64,000 bases of DNA, taken from assembly GCA_036245805.1 (NCBI GenBank), contig BTRK01000005.1, positions 38,111,469 to 38,175,468 on the forward strand, given 5' to 3'. Positions 1 to 11,525 of the stretch are shown piece by piece. The position numbers and the translations under genes were made by a program. Source of the DNA: Pristionchus mayeri (taxonomy: Eukaryota > Nematoda > Chromadorea > Rhabditida > Neodiplogasteridae). Within the stretch, counting starts at the first letter, position 1, and each line of letters starts with the position of its first letter. The notes under the pieces were generated by a model, which was not told the DNA's origin, did not search any database, and saw only the letters and a list, made by a program, of their open reading frames with translations.

Positions 1-2630
1 GGACTTCTCGCGAATTTGAAATTTTTTCCCCGGAAGGGTACTTTAATTTTTGGTGCGTGTATCGAATACAAATTTGAAAAAAAATAAAAGTTGGACATGC
101 TTTGAAATTTGGATGTTTGGTTGAGATTCACAAGTTTTATAAGTAAGGAAGGAACAATCGTAAACGATAGAAGAGACGGAACGGATGGATAAAACAAATT
201 TCAGTCTATGATTTTCATCGATGTTTTGTGTCGATTTGTGACCAATTTTTGAGAATTAAGAGACCTATTGGATTCAGCTATTGGATTCAGCAAAACCTAT
301 TGGATTCAGTTCGATAGGCTTGAATTTCACGAAAAAAAAGTAAATTTTAGGTCCAAATGTAGAGGAAATGCCCCAATGATGTCATTTCCCCTGTGAATTT
401 ATGTTATTTAATTCCCTGCAATTAGTAATTAATTAAATAATCAATATAATATTTAAATATCATAATTTAGTAAGCAATCAATCCAATGTAATTACTGTAT
501 CACACTGGTCAATTAATATTTGAATGGCCGCGTCACCAAAAACTTTCTTGTGCGCACACCAAGTGTGCATCTTCAATTTTGTCAATTCTTGCACTTACCT
601 AAATGAGTCTCTCTCTTGTTCCCCGTCTTGATAGGTCGTTGTCTTTATTGTTTTGTTGAGTGATTTCAGTAGTAAATATTATTAATTAATTCTCCTCGTC
701 TTACTTGAGTTTATTAGTGGGAGAGTGCGCCTATTGTGGAGGATTACACTCCACTTGTCGTCGTCGGCAATCTTCTTGTTTTCCTTTCGCGTTTCCTTCC
801 ACTTGTGTCTTCTCTTTCCTTTCGTCTGCTTTCCTTGCCTTGTCTTCGAGTCAGTCACAGAGTGAAGTGAACCTTCTCTGTGCCGGAGTTAAGTGAACCT
901 TCTCCGTTGACGAAATTTTTGGAACTCGTGATCCGAGAACCTGCGTCAGGTCGAAGCCTGTTGAAGTTTACCTCGCTTGTTGCAGGCAGCATTTCATTGG
1001 GTCAGCGGAAGCCTATCTCCGATTGGGGAATTGCTGTGCGTAACTTGTGAAGTTTACGAGTTCTGCTGGTGATCTGCCTTGCTAATTTCTCGAGTTTGCG
1101 AACTCTGGGGAGATTCTAGGAAGTGCCTATCGCTGCACAAAACCTATCCTAAAAATCGATCGAAATTTAATCAAGATACTTTTTTCACACCTTCAGAACA
1201 TCACTAGAGTAATGCTAATTGAAAATTAAGTACACCTTGCAACTTTAAGAAAACTTTATTTTTCACTCATTTTCCCCTCTCTCTCGATATTTTTACTACA
1301 CAATAGCAATGACACAATATAGTAGGTGTTGTGTGCAATGCGGGCCCAAGACACTCCTAATACTATAGTATGGCATCAGGGTTCTCCTTGATAGGCCAAC
1401 ATGTCCTGAGGTTGGTCAATATGGTCGAGTCTTACGGAGCGGGTCTCATAACTTTTTCCCCCCATCTCACCAACCATGCATTGCCATCGACAGTGTGAAT
1501 TGATTCGGTTACATATTTCTAGGCTTCAAATAGTTTATAAAAATCTCTGCACGATTCGACGATGATTATGACGACGATCTCTTTGAAATAATTCATAATA
1601 ATAATTATGCCTAATTATGCGGGCTTCCTATCAATGTAGATGATTCTTCATGTTACATCATTTCGCATATTCTTCTATTTGGGTTAAGAATATTTAATGT
1701 TATGTCACCCAAGGCTTTCAAACAAGTTGCGCATAAGCAATTGAATTGAAAACAACACATAGGTTCAGGCACGCTCACAGAACAGTCGCTGCAGTGGCCC
1801 ACATGGATTGCTCGGGCTCGTCGGTCCCTTGTACATCACGTCATGCGGGTAGTTGTCGCCTGGAGATCAAAGATCAGTGAATATAGTTGTCATACGGTGG
1901 AATAAATTGATACAAGGTGCTTTAGCTGAGTTTTAGCAAATTTCAGAGTAAATACGTGGAAATGTTTACAAGAGTAAACGATTATTTACCAATGGCGACA
2001 TCGAAAGCGGCCAGTAGTACTGAGCTGAGAAGGAGCATCTTGATCGTGCGGAAATATAGAGGAGAGCCAATCGAAAGTGGTCATGAGAGTGGAAGATGCT
2101 GTCCCCTCTCTCACTCTTTCTCGCTGAACGGGTTCAGTGCTCTTTCGATCTGTGCTAATGTGAGTGCTGATCCCGGAGTGGTCTTTGAATAATATTTGAT
2201 TGCTCATGTTCAATACTGCGCAATTTACAAGAGCTTTCAATGAAGGTGTAAGATAATCAATGACTGGCTCTCCCAACCACATTATTTAGAGGAACTTGAA
2301 ATGATTGACTGCAAAACATAGGCAATTTCTAATTCTGCAATACGGAAAACGGAATATGCTACCGGCAAGGAAATGATTGTCCGTCAAGTGGAACGAAATT
2401 ATCTATGTATAGCAGCTGCCCTGAGGCTTTCTTGGAAATCACATTACTTCTCTGAATATATTTTCTCATGGTTACACACTACCGCAGTTCCTTCGACGAG
2501 TGAATCACGTGGCCATATTTTTTGAATCACGTGGCCATATTGTGATAGGTGTGCGTAACAAATTGCGGGCTATTTTTACACACTTCCACGCAGTCGCTCG
2601 ATCGGTGAGAATGCATGTGAAATAAGAAGG
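1..2630. other. Region without a supported gene
   Basis: I see no ORF or exon chain I would defend here. It holds short direct repeats: a phrase built on TTGGATTCAG three times at about 265-310, and a 20-bp phrase around GAATCACGTGGCCATAT twice at about 2,502-2,540. A fragment near 2,075-2,150 resembles the GAGAGAGTG-rich MITE family found at 17.7 and 62.5 kb. The small ORFs in this stretch have no recognisable motif or splice context. Confidence 0.5.
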
Positions 2631-2634
2631 TGTC

Positions 2635-2723
2635 ACGAATTATGAGCTATAATTTTCAAAACGTGTCGTCGATGCCGAATCTCTCTCTCCATCCCCTCTG
2701 GCACGCTGCCATGCCCCCCTTAC
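2635..2723 (+). pseudogene. Decayed partial copy of chemoreceptor exon 1
   Basis: About 85 bp resemble the first exon of the chemoreceptor that starts at 2,829. The order GAATTATG, AAAACGT, GATGCCGAATCT, CCCTCTGGCA and GCGATGCC-like words is kept in both copies with scattered changes. It lies directly upstream in the same orientation, so a small tandem duplication followed by decay is the simplest reading. It lacks the transmembrane-coding part. Confidence 0.55.
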
Positions 2724-2828
2724 CTTTTGGAGTTCTTAATTCGGGTTTTCGTCCCTAAATTTCACGCAGTTTCTAGACAGATCGATCGACTAGAGATTGT
2801 GAGAAAAGAAGATATCGTGAACCGAATT

Positions 2829-5800
2829 ATGCACAAATTTAATTTACAAAACGTATCAGCGATGCCGAATCTATTCCTGGATCCCTTCTGGCATACAGCG
2901 ATGCCAGTTTACGAGCACACAATTGGACTGCTCACTCACTCCTTGTCCGCGCTCGCGATATATCTCATGATTACGAAAACGCCGAAAGCTGGTCGCGCTG
3001 TCGCGCGATATTTGATTCTTCTCCAGGCAAGCCTCACTTTATTCTTCTAAAAGTGCTTGTCATGATAGGAATTCATGGTCTCGGGAAGAGCGGTGTGTAG
3101 TTTTCATTATTTCTCCAGGAAACATGTGTATACTAATTTCCAAAAATACAGAGTTATTCAGATCTCGGTCACTCTAGTCGATCTCAATTTCGGCTTTCTA
3201 TTCACTCCAATTACATTTTTTCCGATTTTTGGAGGAATTTGTAATGGAGTTATTTGTACTATTTTTGGCTTAAACGGACATATGGGAGCAGTAAGGATCC
3301 GATATTGCAATTAATGAAGAGCGAATGTTGGCATAGACACTGTGCATATTTACTGTGACATATGTGGCCGTTTCCATCATTTACTGTTTTCATTACAAAT
3401 TCATTGTCATTAGAGAAATGGCAACACATCGATCGGTTTCGGTTAGTTAATTGCTTCAATCGCTCGTGAAACTATTCTGGAATTAGTTGACGTACCGTTG
3501 CGCCTTTCGAGTTTGCATATTCATTATCTTCAATAGTACCGGTTTCATTTTCTTAAGCATGTATGGAAATATCAAAGTCGGGTCTGCTTTTGTCCGAAAT
3601 GTAAGCATTATCAGCCAAAGTAATATACTAATTCTAATCATTATTTCAGAATTTTGCGTCATTGTACTATCTAATTGAAAATTCGAATTATCGGGCGTTT
3701 GTTTATGATCTCCCAATGACTCCCGATTATACAATTGCATTTGCATCTTCAGCAATATGTGTATGGTTAATGATATTCGATAAATTGTATGCGCCCTACC
3801 TTTCAGCTAATGGTTCTTGCCGTAACATTGTCTTTTTACTTTGTCTTCAGCATTTTTTATTTGCTTTCTCGACAAGTGAGTCGGTACTTTTTTTAAATTC
3901 AAATATTGGTTTTAGCAAACGACGCTCAGTGACAAAACGCGAACACTTCAGCGCAAGCTTATGCGGGTGTTAATGGTTCAAGTGAGTACATATTTTAACG
4001 ATATACGAAAACATTTTTATTTCATCTCTTTTAAAACGCAGATTCTCGTGCGCAGATGCTACTCTGGTAAAAGTTTCCCAGTGGGATCCCAGTGAAATCC
4101 CAGTTGGGAGCCCACATGTATCTCACTGGGAAATCCACTGTGATGCCACTGGGAAAAATCCCACTGGTATCCCACTGGGAAATTCCACTGTCATCTCACT
4201 TGAACAGACTTTCCCAGTGGGATAACAGTGGTAACCTAGTGGGATCCCAGTGGATTTCCCATCGAGATACATGCGGGCTCCCAACTGGGATTTCACTGGG
4301 ATCCCACTGGGAAACTTTTACCAAAGTATACAGTACCAGTCAAAAGTTTAGCAACAAATTGCAGAACGTTATAACTTCCGTGGTTATTAAGATACACATT
4401 AATGGTTGGGATGATGTGAGTTCATAGCAATATAGTGGGAATCGATTGTGCATCCCTCCAGGTATTTGAGGATTGCAAAATACGAAAATGGAATTTTTAA
4501 ATAAATATTAAAACTATTTCCAAATGTTTCTATTTAGGCATCTGTTCTGTGATGAAAGTACAACATCACTTTGCACTGTTGAACTCATTGATTGAATTTC
4601 GCAATAATTGAGAATATCGATTTTAAAAGACCTACATCTAAAATTTCGTAAAATAGCCATATCTTCGGCTATGGAGCTCACATTTTGCAGGAGTTATGTT
4701 GTCAGAGCAACATTGCGCCAAATGTCGCTCTATCGATTCTTGTATTTGAATTAGCTTGAAAAACATAATTAGCATAATTAATGAATTTATTAAGTTAGGA
4801 CATTTCGAACAGTTTTAAGCGTAACTTACTGGAATCGACCTCGAATCTGCTCAAAACTTGGTTTTAGACTAAAGTTGACATGCTGAATTGATCTACGTCA
4901 ATTGTTTATGCAAATTCGAAAATTTAAATTTTTCATGAAATTTCAAAAAAAATTTCTCGAATATAAAAAATAACCCCTCTCCAATTTTTGGATATGTGAT
5001 TGTCCTTGATGAATACTACTTTAGAAAAAATCACGATATTTATCTAGGGGACCTTCGTACTTTAACACCTTAAAAACATAGATTTCCATTTAGAGCAAAA
5101 CCTCTCATTCCGACCCATTCCCCCTGCCCAAGCGGCCTGTAACACTCAAAAACAAATCAATCGTAGCGGTTTTTTGCCTGTTCCCTCTGAGATGCGATTC
5201 TTAGGCGAACGCACTGATATGGGCATCATAATTATTGCAAATTTGAGCTCCGTAGCTCGGCAATGACCGAAGATACGGCTATTTTACCAAATTTTTTAGA
5301 TGCCTTTTAAGCTCGATGTTCCCAATTATTGCGAAATTCGAAATTTAATGAGGTCAACAGAGCAAAGGGATGGCCAGTAGTTGTACTTTCATCACAGAAA
5401 AGATGCCTAAATAGAAACGGTTGGAAATAGTTTTAATATTTAGTTAAAAATTCCATTTTCGTATTTTACAATCCTCAAATAGCTGGAGGGATGCACAATC
5501 GATACCCATTATATGGCTATGATCTCACATGAGTGCACTATCTATCCCTCCCAACTATTAATGTATATCTTGATAATCACGGAAGTTATAACGATCTGAA
5601 ATTTGTTGGCAAACTTTTGACTGGTACTGTAGGTGATTATTACGAAATACGAAGAAGCTAGATGAAAATGTGCATCATTCTAGATAATTGTACCTTTAAC
5701 TATCCAGCTGGCTCCCTTGGCTGCTTACACATATTCAATTATCGCTGTTGCCCTTTCACCGAGTAAGTTTCACGAAAACTGTTGGAAAATCTCATTGGAA

Positions 5801-6224
5801 AATCTTTTTGTCGGGATATGTGGTTTTTCCAGGAACCACACGAAATTAATTTACAAATAAAATATCCCAATTATTAATTTCATCCATTTCACGACTGAAC
5901 ATTCATTAAATTACATTAAAAAACATTGTTGAAATTCGCATCAAGTTACAAAGATTTTTTTGTGTAAATGATGTGAATTCAGTGGAGCATGCGAACTTTT
6001 TAAGATATAAATAACGCCTTTTTATGCGTTCAATTGACACATGCGCTTTTTCATACGGTTATTCTGATCGCAACCACACCAAGTTATCGGGAGCCTCTCA
6101 TGTTGTAAGTTGTTCTTTTTGTGTAAAGTTAACCAGCCAAATTGCATTTAGTTGGCGGAGATATCACAAACACGCAGCTGTTGCTTCGATCACTCAGACC
6201 ACCAGGGAGAATGTGCGAAACTAG
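2829..6224 (+). CDS. SRH/SRI-type seven-transmembrane chemoreceptor
   Basis: Predicted G-protein-coupled chemosensory receptor of the nematode Str superfamily, probably a ciliary membrane protein of sensory neurons (family knowledge). Ten exons join in phase: 2829-3026, 3162-3290, 3337-3441, 3487-3600, 3650-3760, 3807-3875, 3916-3981, 5708-5762, 6005-6104, 6152-6224. They total 340 codons including TAG, the usual length for the family. Visible marks: ITKTP after TM1, LVDLNFGFLFTP then FFPIFGG in TM2-TM3, SDKTRTLQRKLM before TM6, and LIATTPSYREPL at the end of TM7. The start is the first ATG in the exon. Intron 1 begins with GC rather than GT, and exon 9 uses an AAG acceptor. Intron 7 is 1.7 kb because two foldback elements sit in it. 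No disabling change seen. SRH versus SRI cannot be settled by eye. Confidence 0.82.
4066..4324. repeat. Foldback repeat of CCCACTGGGA units inside chemoreceptor intron
   Basis: The ends are mirror images: GGTAAAAGTTTCCCAGTGGG on the left and its reverse complement on the right. The interior is many variants of CCCACTGGGA and CCCAGTGGGA, each itself palindromic. The element lies inside intron 7 of the chemoreceptor and almost touches the next element at 4,331. No coding potential. Confidence 0.7.
4331..5629. mobile_element. Tc1/mariner-type foldback element, 1.3 kb, TA target duplication
   Basis: The left end CAGTACCAGTCAAAAGTTT matches the inverted right end, and both sides are flanked by TA. 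Arms of several hundred bases match (for example CTATTTAGGCATCT near 4,530 against its complement near 5,395). The CAGT-ending terminus and TA duplication are typical of Tc1/mariner-derived non-autonomous elements (family knowledge). No transposase ORF. It sits in intron 7 of the chemoreceptor. Confidence 0.75.
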
Positions 6225-7500
6225 GGGTGATTGACTCTATTTGCTTCGCAAGAATTGGAGTATCTCCTACACGAAATAGTTACCAGTAGCAAAATTCGTC
6301 ATGTTGTTAGTAATCCGCTACGTCGAGCGAGCGATCCTTCTCACTTCTAACGATTTTCTATATTTTTATGCCAGGGATTCGTTATGTGTAGAAGTAGGAA
6401 CTGTATCAGATATCTGATGAATCTGCAAGTGTTCCTACTTTTTTAGAGAATTCGAATGATCCAACAATGCAAAGATCTCGTTCACCGTACATGCATGCTC
6501 GGTTTTCATTGTTTATTATTAAAGTGCCTGTCGTGATTATAAGCTTACGTGAGGGGGTCGCCCAATAAACAAGCACTCATTAGCAATATATGGGCTGTAT
6601 CGATCTGAATACGCAACAACTTATTTCCAATATGCATGTCATGACAGGTGAAAAGCTGATGCACGTAAATATAGTGTATGTATTCAATACACAATTTACG
6701 AGAAATCCTATCAACATATCAAATATGTGTGACCAATCTACATCGATAACGAAGTCGTATGAACGAGCCTTTAAAGGAGGATTCTCATAAAAATCGCGCC
6801 TGGTTGAAATATGTTTCAAATAGGAAGAGAACTTCCTCTGAAAAGGGATGTCAGCATCGGAATTTCGAAAATGGCTTATGGTTTACGATTGTCTCGAAAC
6901 TGCGTTGTCAGCTTACTAATTTTGCTGATAGTCCCGCAATATTGATGATATTCCATAAGTCAATTTAACTTATCACATTTAATTTTGCTAAAGTTATCGG
7001 TAGTTAAAGGGGGAGTAACTCAAAATTAAATTTTTGAAGCTACCATATGCACGGCGTAGAGCTCCACAACGATAAGGAGCTCCGAAATTTTCACATTAAA
7101 CTTTCCATTCCGAACAGAGTTATATCTAGTTGGCTGGAAGCCAGATCAGGGAAAGCTCAGGGAAAGAGGTGAGATAGCACGCGACTTGAAGAGAGTGCGT
7201 CCATAGGTGAAACATATTCCAACCGGGCCCGCCATAACTCCTCCTTTAATGCATGATCATTGCGGCACTCTTGAGTAATAATCAAGGACAGAAAGTGAGC
7301 CTGAAGGGTGTATCAGACATGAAAGATTCATCACGATGAAACGATCGACACATTTACTCATTCTGTTCATATTCGAGGTCTGGAAAAAAATTGATACTTC
7401 TTACCCATTTACCCTTGTCCCCAAAGCAGTTCGCATTCGTGCGTGTTATCGGGAAGCTTGTATTCGGATGGCGCCTCCTACAATCGCCTAACAATCAAAC
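6225..7500. other. Intergenic, MITE fragments
   Basis: No exon chain recognised. Around 6,345-6,450 is an imperfect hairpin (AGTAGGAACTGTATC against AGTGTTCCTACTTTT). Around 6,765-6,850 and 7,005-7,248 are sequences related to a repeat seen again at about 35,884 and 62,945, marked by CCTTTAAAGGAGGA-like ends and GTTGAAATATGTTTCA. Confidence 0.45.
7005..7248. repeat. MITE-like repeat with TTAAAGG-GGAGTAA ends
   Basis: The left end TTAAAGGGGGAGTAA faces an inverted right end AACTCCTCCTTTAA, about 240 bp apart. Internal words (CAACGATAAGGAGCTC, GCTCAGGGAAAGAGG, GAAACATATTCCAACCGG) recur in inverted form near 35,884-36,010. Non-coding. Confidence 0.5.
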
Positions 7501-8890
7501 AATTATCAATTCTAAGAATCAAAGAGACGTGCGTTGACGCACCGATTTTTCGAAAATATGCTATTAGAGGCTATCGAGAGTGCTGATCATCGGGGTCAAC
7601 GTCAATTTGCATCACTCGATCTGCTGAGCCAAGCTGCATTTCTGTGAAGAATTTAACAACCAATTACGGGAATGTATACGAAAGCAAAAATATATGCCAC
7701 TGAACAAGCTGATGTTGAAATATCATCTTGCATATTTTGCTAAATATATAGGGACATATTTCTCGAATATCAGTCCGAAAGCAACATCACAATTTTTTTC
7801 AGTGGCATGCTACACCTAATCATATTTTTATTGCGTATCAATTTCTGACAAACTTGTCATCGCTGTGCCTATTTTTGCTTTCATGCACTTTTGAAGGCAT
7901 TCCCTTAATTGGTAGTTAAGTTATTCACAGAAATGTAGGTGTAGCCTGGCTCAACCGATCAATTGTGCAAATGAAGCTGACCACGATGATCAGCACCCTC
8001 GAGAACCTCTAAGATCATTTTTTTTTGAAAAATTGGAGTACCAGCCATAGTTGCCCACGCCGGCGGCGACCCCCATGACCCGGGGTTCATGGGTGCGCAC
8101 TGCTCCCCTCTATTTGAGGGGAGCAGTGCGCAACCATGAACCCCGGGTCATGGTCAAAAAAAGGTTGGTAGGTCAATGGCAGGTCAAGACTAGGTACCGT
8201 ACCCAATCGATAGTACAGTACCCCCAGATACCGTATACCACTACCGTAACCCACGATTACCGCAAACTAACTTTATTTTTAAAAAGTCCTGGTACCGTTC
8301 CCAATCGATTCTACAGTACCCAAGTAACTACCGTAACCCAGTTCCTTGGGTCAGATCCAGTTCCTTGGGTCAAACATTTTTCTAAAAATGGCAAACATTT
8401 TTCTAAAAACTCCAAATCGATCACATAATCATTCTACAGTAACTAGAGATGTGATATGATACTTTAAAATAATTGCATGCTCAATTTTGGAATTTTAGAA
8501 AAAATGTTTGAACCAAGGAACTGGATCTGACCCAAGGAACTGGGTTACGGTAGTTACTTGGGTACTGTATAATCGATTGGACACGGTACCGAGACTTTTT
8601 AAAAATAAAGTTAGTTTGCGATAATCGTGGGTTACGGTAGTGGTATACGGTATCTGGGGGTACTGTACTATCGATTGGGTACGGTACCTAGTCTTGACCT
8701 GCCATTGACCTACCAACCTTTTTTTGACCATGACCCGGGGTTCATGGTTGCGCACTGCTCCCCTCATATAGAGGGGAGCAGTGCGCAACCATGAACCCCG
8801 GGTCATGGTCTGAAAACACCTCGCCGCCAGTGCTGGGCAATTATGGTACCAGGTCTTGTTCGATTTTTAGACGATCGGCGTCATATGAGA
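7500..8890. repeat. Older foldback element interrupted by a younger palindrome
   Basis: The left arm (about 7,535-7,690) carries CGATTTTTCGAAAAT, GTGCTGATCATC and GTCAACGTCA. The right arm (about 7,890-8,025) carries their complements, including ACGATGATCAGCACCCTCG. These words also form the outer arms of the element at 23.7-25.9 kb, so both belong to one family. The expected right terminus (GGCGTCATATGA-like) appears only at about 8,875, after the nested palindrome at 8,040-8,845. Confidence 0.6.
8040..8845. mobile_element. Nested 0.8-kb palindromic element
   Basis: Two arms of about 370 bp are near-perfect reverse complements around a centre near 8,440-8,480. Each outer end itself contains a hairpin: ATGACCCGGGGTTCATG, then TGCGCACTGCTCCCCTC, then the complement. 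TACCGTA and ACAGTACCC motifs fill the arms. Both strands therefore show the same apparent ~100-residue ORF, which is a mirror artefact. No transposase. Confidence 0.75.
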
Positions 8891-10620
8891 GGAATCGGGA
8901 GAAACTCGAGATCTTTGGGCCATCCCGGGACGTGGAACTTCATGATCATCAATCGGGCCGCAAACAACGTGAATGGTACTTCGAAACGTGCTCTTTCAAA
9001 TGGATTTGTCCGTTTTCCGAAAAATATTTTTTTCTCGACGTGGTACGTCTTCGAAGTGGGCGGAGTCACATTTTTTCTGGAAATACTGAACTTTGGAGCT
9101 GTTTTTCGGAACTTAGCGATAAAGATATGAAAAATAGTCAACATATGAAAGAAAGCGGATTGTTGGAGGAACATTTTGCTTTCTTTGGATGGGTCGGAAA
9201 CGCTAATTTGAAGCGAGGGGGCCCGATTTGGCGAAAATTTTGATAAATCATGAAATACCAAAAAGGGATTGGGTTTTCATGCTTAATAAATAGGTACCTA
9301 TAAGTACTCTTAGCCATCAAAAAATGAAGGTCTGGAAGCTATGCGTAATAATGTTGCTCTCGTTTAAGTACTACCCGGCTAATGGGCCGGGTATAGACGG
9401 AATCTTTCCTATATGGCTATAGGGCCATTTAGCGTCAGAATTGCATCAATACACTGTAGAAACATATTTCCATACCAGAAACACATCATTTTCATGTGCA
9501 TTCGCTCACAGCTCCGAATTTTAGAAATTACGAACTGAAAACTGGGAAGGTGCAAAATACCCTGTATGTGGCGTCCATTCAACGCCAGATCCAGTGAAAT
9601 ATATTGGATGTAATGTAGAAACAAGTTCTAGAACTATTGACAAAGAATGAGCAAAGTTGAAATCGATTTTATCACATTGATAGTCGAATAATTGCGAAAC
9701 ATGCCTCCAAAACCGATTTTGAGGTATCGATTAGTGAGTTGCACCAAATTGTAGAGTATTATGTGCAATGACGTCATTGCGATCTAGTGCCAAGGAGCTT
9801 TAAATTCGAGAAATCCTATATTCATTTCAGGTTTGTTTCAATTTTTGTCATTTCTCGACTAGGAGAGAGTTTAGAGAGGGTGGGTACGCGTCGACTTCCC
9901 GAATATTGTATTTATCAAATTAAAAGTAGATGGAATTCTCGCGAACCGTAATTGTCTCCGAGCAGTTGTTCTCGAAGGTGAGGTCGGAACAGTTGCAGAA
10001 CACAGGGAGAAGAAGGAGAATGAGAAGGGGTCGAATCATTCTGTGGAGAGTATGCTTTACCATTGATATAAACTACAAATCGAGGTCTATACGAGGCAGG
10101 TGCAATCGCCGTAGGAAAAAAGAATTTTTGGCATTTTCCTTGAGAGTATGCTCTATAAATAGTGGAGTGAAATTTAGAGAATGGCGGGATTCGTCATCTC
10201 CTTCACCGATACGATGATGATAAATGAATAGACGTCAGATGATTCAGCATCGTGGAATGTCACTGCCGCCTTTCGCTGAAACAGGAAAGGAATTATACGA
10301 TCGATGATGTTTCGCATTCGCTATTTCAAGAGGAATCAATTCAAATCTCATACCCATCGTCTCAACTTGAACTATCGCCCTTCTGTATCTTCGTCGTTCG
10401 ATATAGTACTCAAATAAACACTTATCCACAATCGATAGAAGCGACCAGAAGTACGACTACTACAGCTTATTTGGGAAGAAAAAACAAAAAAAATGTGCTC
10501 GATATTCATGAATTATAAAAAAATATCCATGAGCAATTCGGTAAAAGTAATCGAGCAACACACCATGTAATGCATAAATTAACAGATTGGGATCAATATA
10601 AAAAAATTTATTCGTTGACA
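8890..10620. other. Intergenic region, nothing firmly identified
   Basis: There are ORFs on both strands at about 8,840-9,260, but no motif, splice context or family resemblance. The rest is AT-rich with no recognised exon or repeat family. Confidence 0.4.
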
Positions 10621-10624
10621 AGAT

Positions 10625-11510
10625 TCAAACAGAAGGCAATTCGAATTCATGGAGGGTAGTCGTGATCATGCGATGATAACAGATGCAGGAAATTCAAGAA
10701 AGCTGAATTACAATTATGACCCGCCGAACCCCTAATTCTCCCTCCCCACATACCGTGCAAGTGTCCAAGCATTCTTCCATAGTGGGGAAACCGTTCGGAT
10801 CATGTGATCATGCTTGGTGTGAATATGGCATGCAAGCATTCTGAGACTGATACGAGTTGTAGTAGTCGGTGAAGAAATCATTACTGAATTGAAGAATATA
10901 ATGGAGTGAACGGACAATTATGAATAGAGAATGTTCACGGACCAGTTCGGATCATCAGCCGGAGCCTCCGAGCTGCATCTGGGGTCCTGCTGAGCGGACG
11001 ATGAAATTGGAAGAAATACGCCGATCAGTAGAAGTTGCATGATTCCTAAGGGCGAATGGGATGCTAATTATTTGAATGGTATGATAACATCTTTGAGATC
11101 TATCAATGATAAGGCACAATTCATGAGGTGGCCTAAATTTCGCTGCCTAGAAACTGGAAACTAGACGTGGTGCTGTTAGTAGCAATGGCTATTGGTATTG
11201 GGGCAGGATCAACATTGAGTGATCAAGAGAGCTGAAGTGATGCATTTTATAGCAGCGAGGATTGCATGAGACCGAGAATCAATGACGCTCGTGGAGGCAT
11301 ATTTCTTCCTGTCAATACTCGTGTTCCCTGATTTGCATGCTATCGCGCTTTGTTTTTCGTCGGTCCTCTTTTCTCTGATCCATTGCTATGTGTCAAAAAC
11401 AGAAAGTGAATGATCCAGTGGTAAGGGCTCACGAGGATTTATGGCCTTGGTGTGACGAAGTTGAAGAAGGAGATTCCGGCTGAGGAAGCTGAGAAAATGA
11501 TTAATGAGTA
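10625..11510 (-). repeat. Left arm of inverted duplication (Kunitz locus)
   Basis: This block is the reverse complement of about 15,048-15,910 with scattered differences. It covers the Kunitz-like gene, its upstream region and a stretch around TTTGCATGCTATCGCGC. The two arms are separated by about 3.5 kb holding the LINE and a degenerate third copy of the upstream region. Confidence 0.75.
10694..11040 (-). pseudogene. Kunitz (BPTI-like) secreted protein, copy 1, in-frame TGA
   Basis: A serine-protease-inhibitor-type Kunitz domain behind a signal peptide. The ATG is at 11,040, followed by a hydrophobic leader (MQLLLIGVFL). Exon 1 ends within the second cysteine codon (TG, then T from exon 2). 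Exon 2 runs to 10,754 and a tiny third exon ends with TGA at 10,694. Cysteine spacing after the third Cys fits Kunitz: C-x8-position-x12-C-x3-C. However, the codon at the BPTI Cys38 position is TGA. The same TGA is present in copy 2. Either both copies are pseudogenes or the stop is read through. Fold assignment is by cysteine spacing and the GF-x-T-x3-C motif. Confidence 0.6.
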
Positions 11511-11525
11511 TATGAACGAACGAGA

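Noticed and set aside
705..896. 63-residue + strand ORF
   Set aside because: No signal, motif or splice support; composition is that of non-coding pyrimidine-rich DNA.
1370..1460. Possible structured RNA ending GGGTCTCATAACTTTTTCC
   Set aside because: T-run and short complementary words only; no match by eye to tRNA, snRNA, SL RNA or 7SL features.
4066..4324. CRISPR-like array of CCCACTGGGA units
   Set aside because: Units are palindromic, irregularly spaced and lie in an intron of a nematode gene; no spacers and no cas genes.
8051..8806. Paired ~100-residue ORFs of nearly identical sequence on opposite strands
   Set aside because: They are mirror images in the two arms of one palindrome, with no start context, motif or splice signal.
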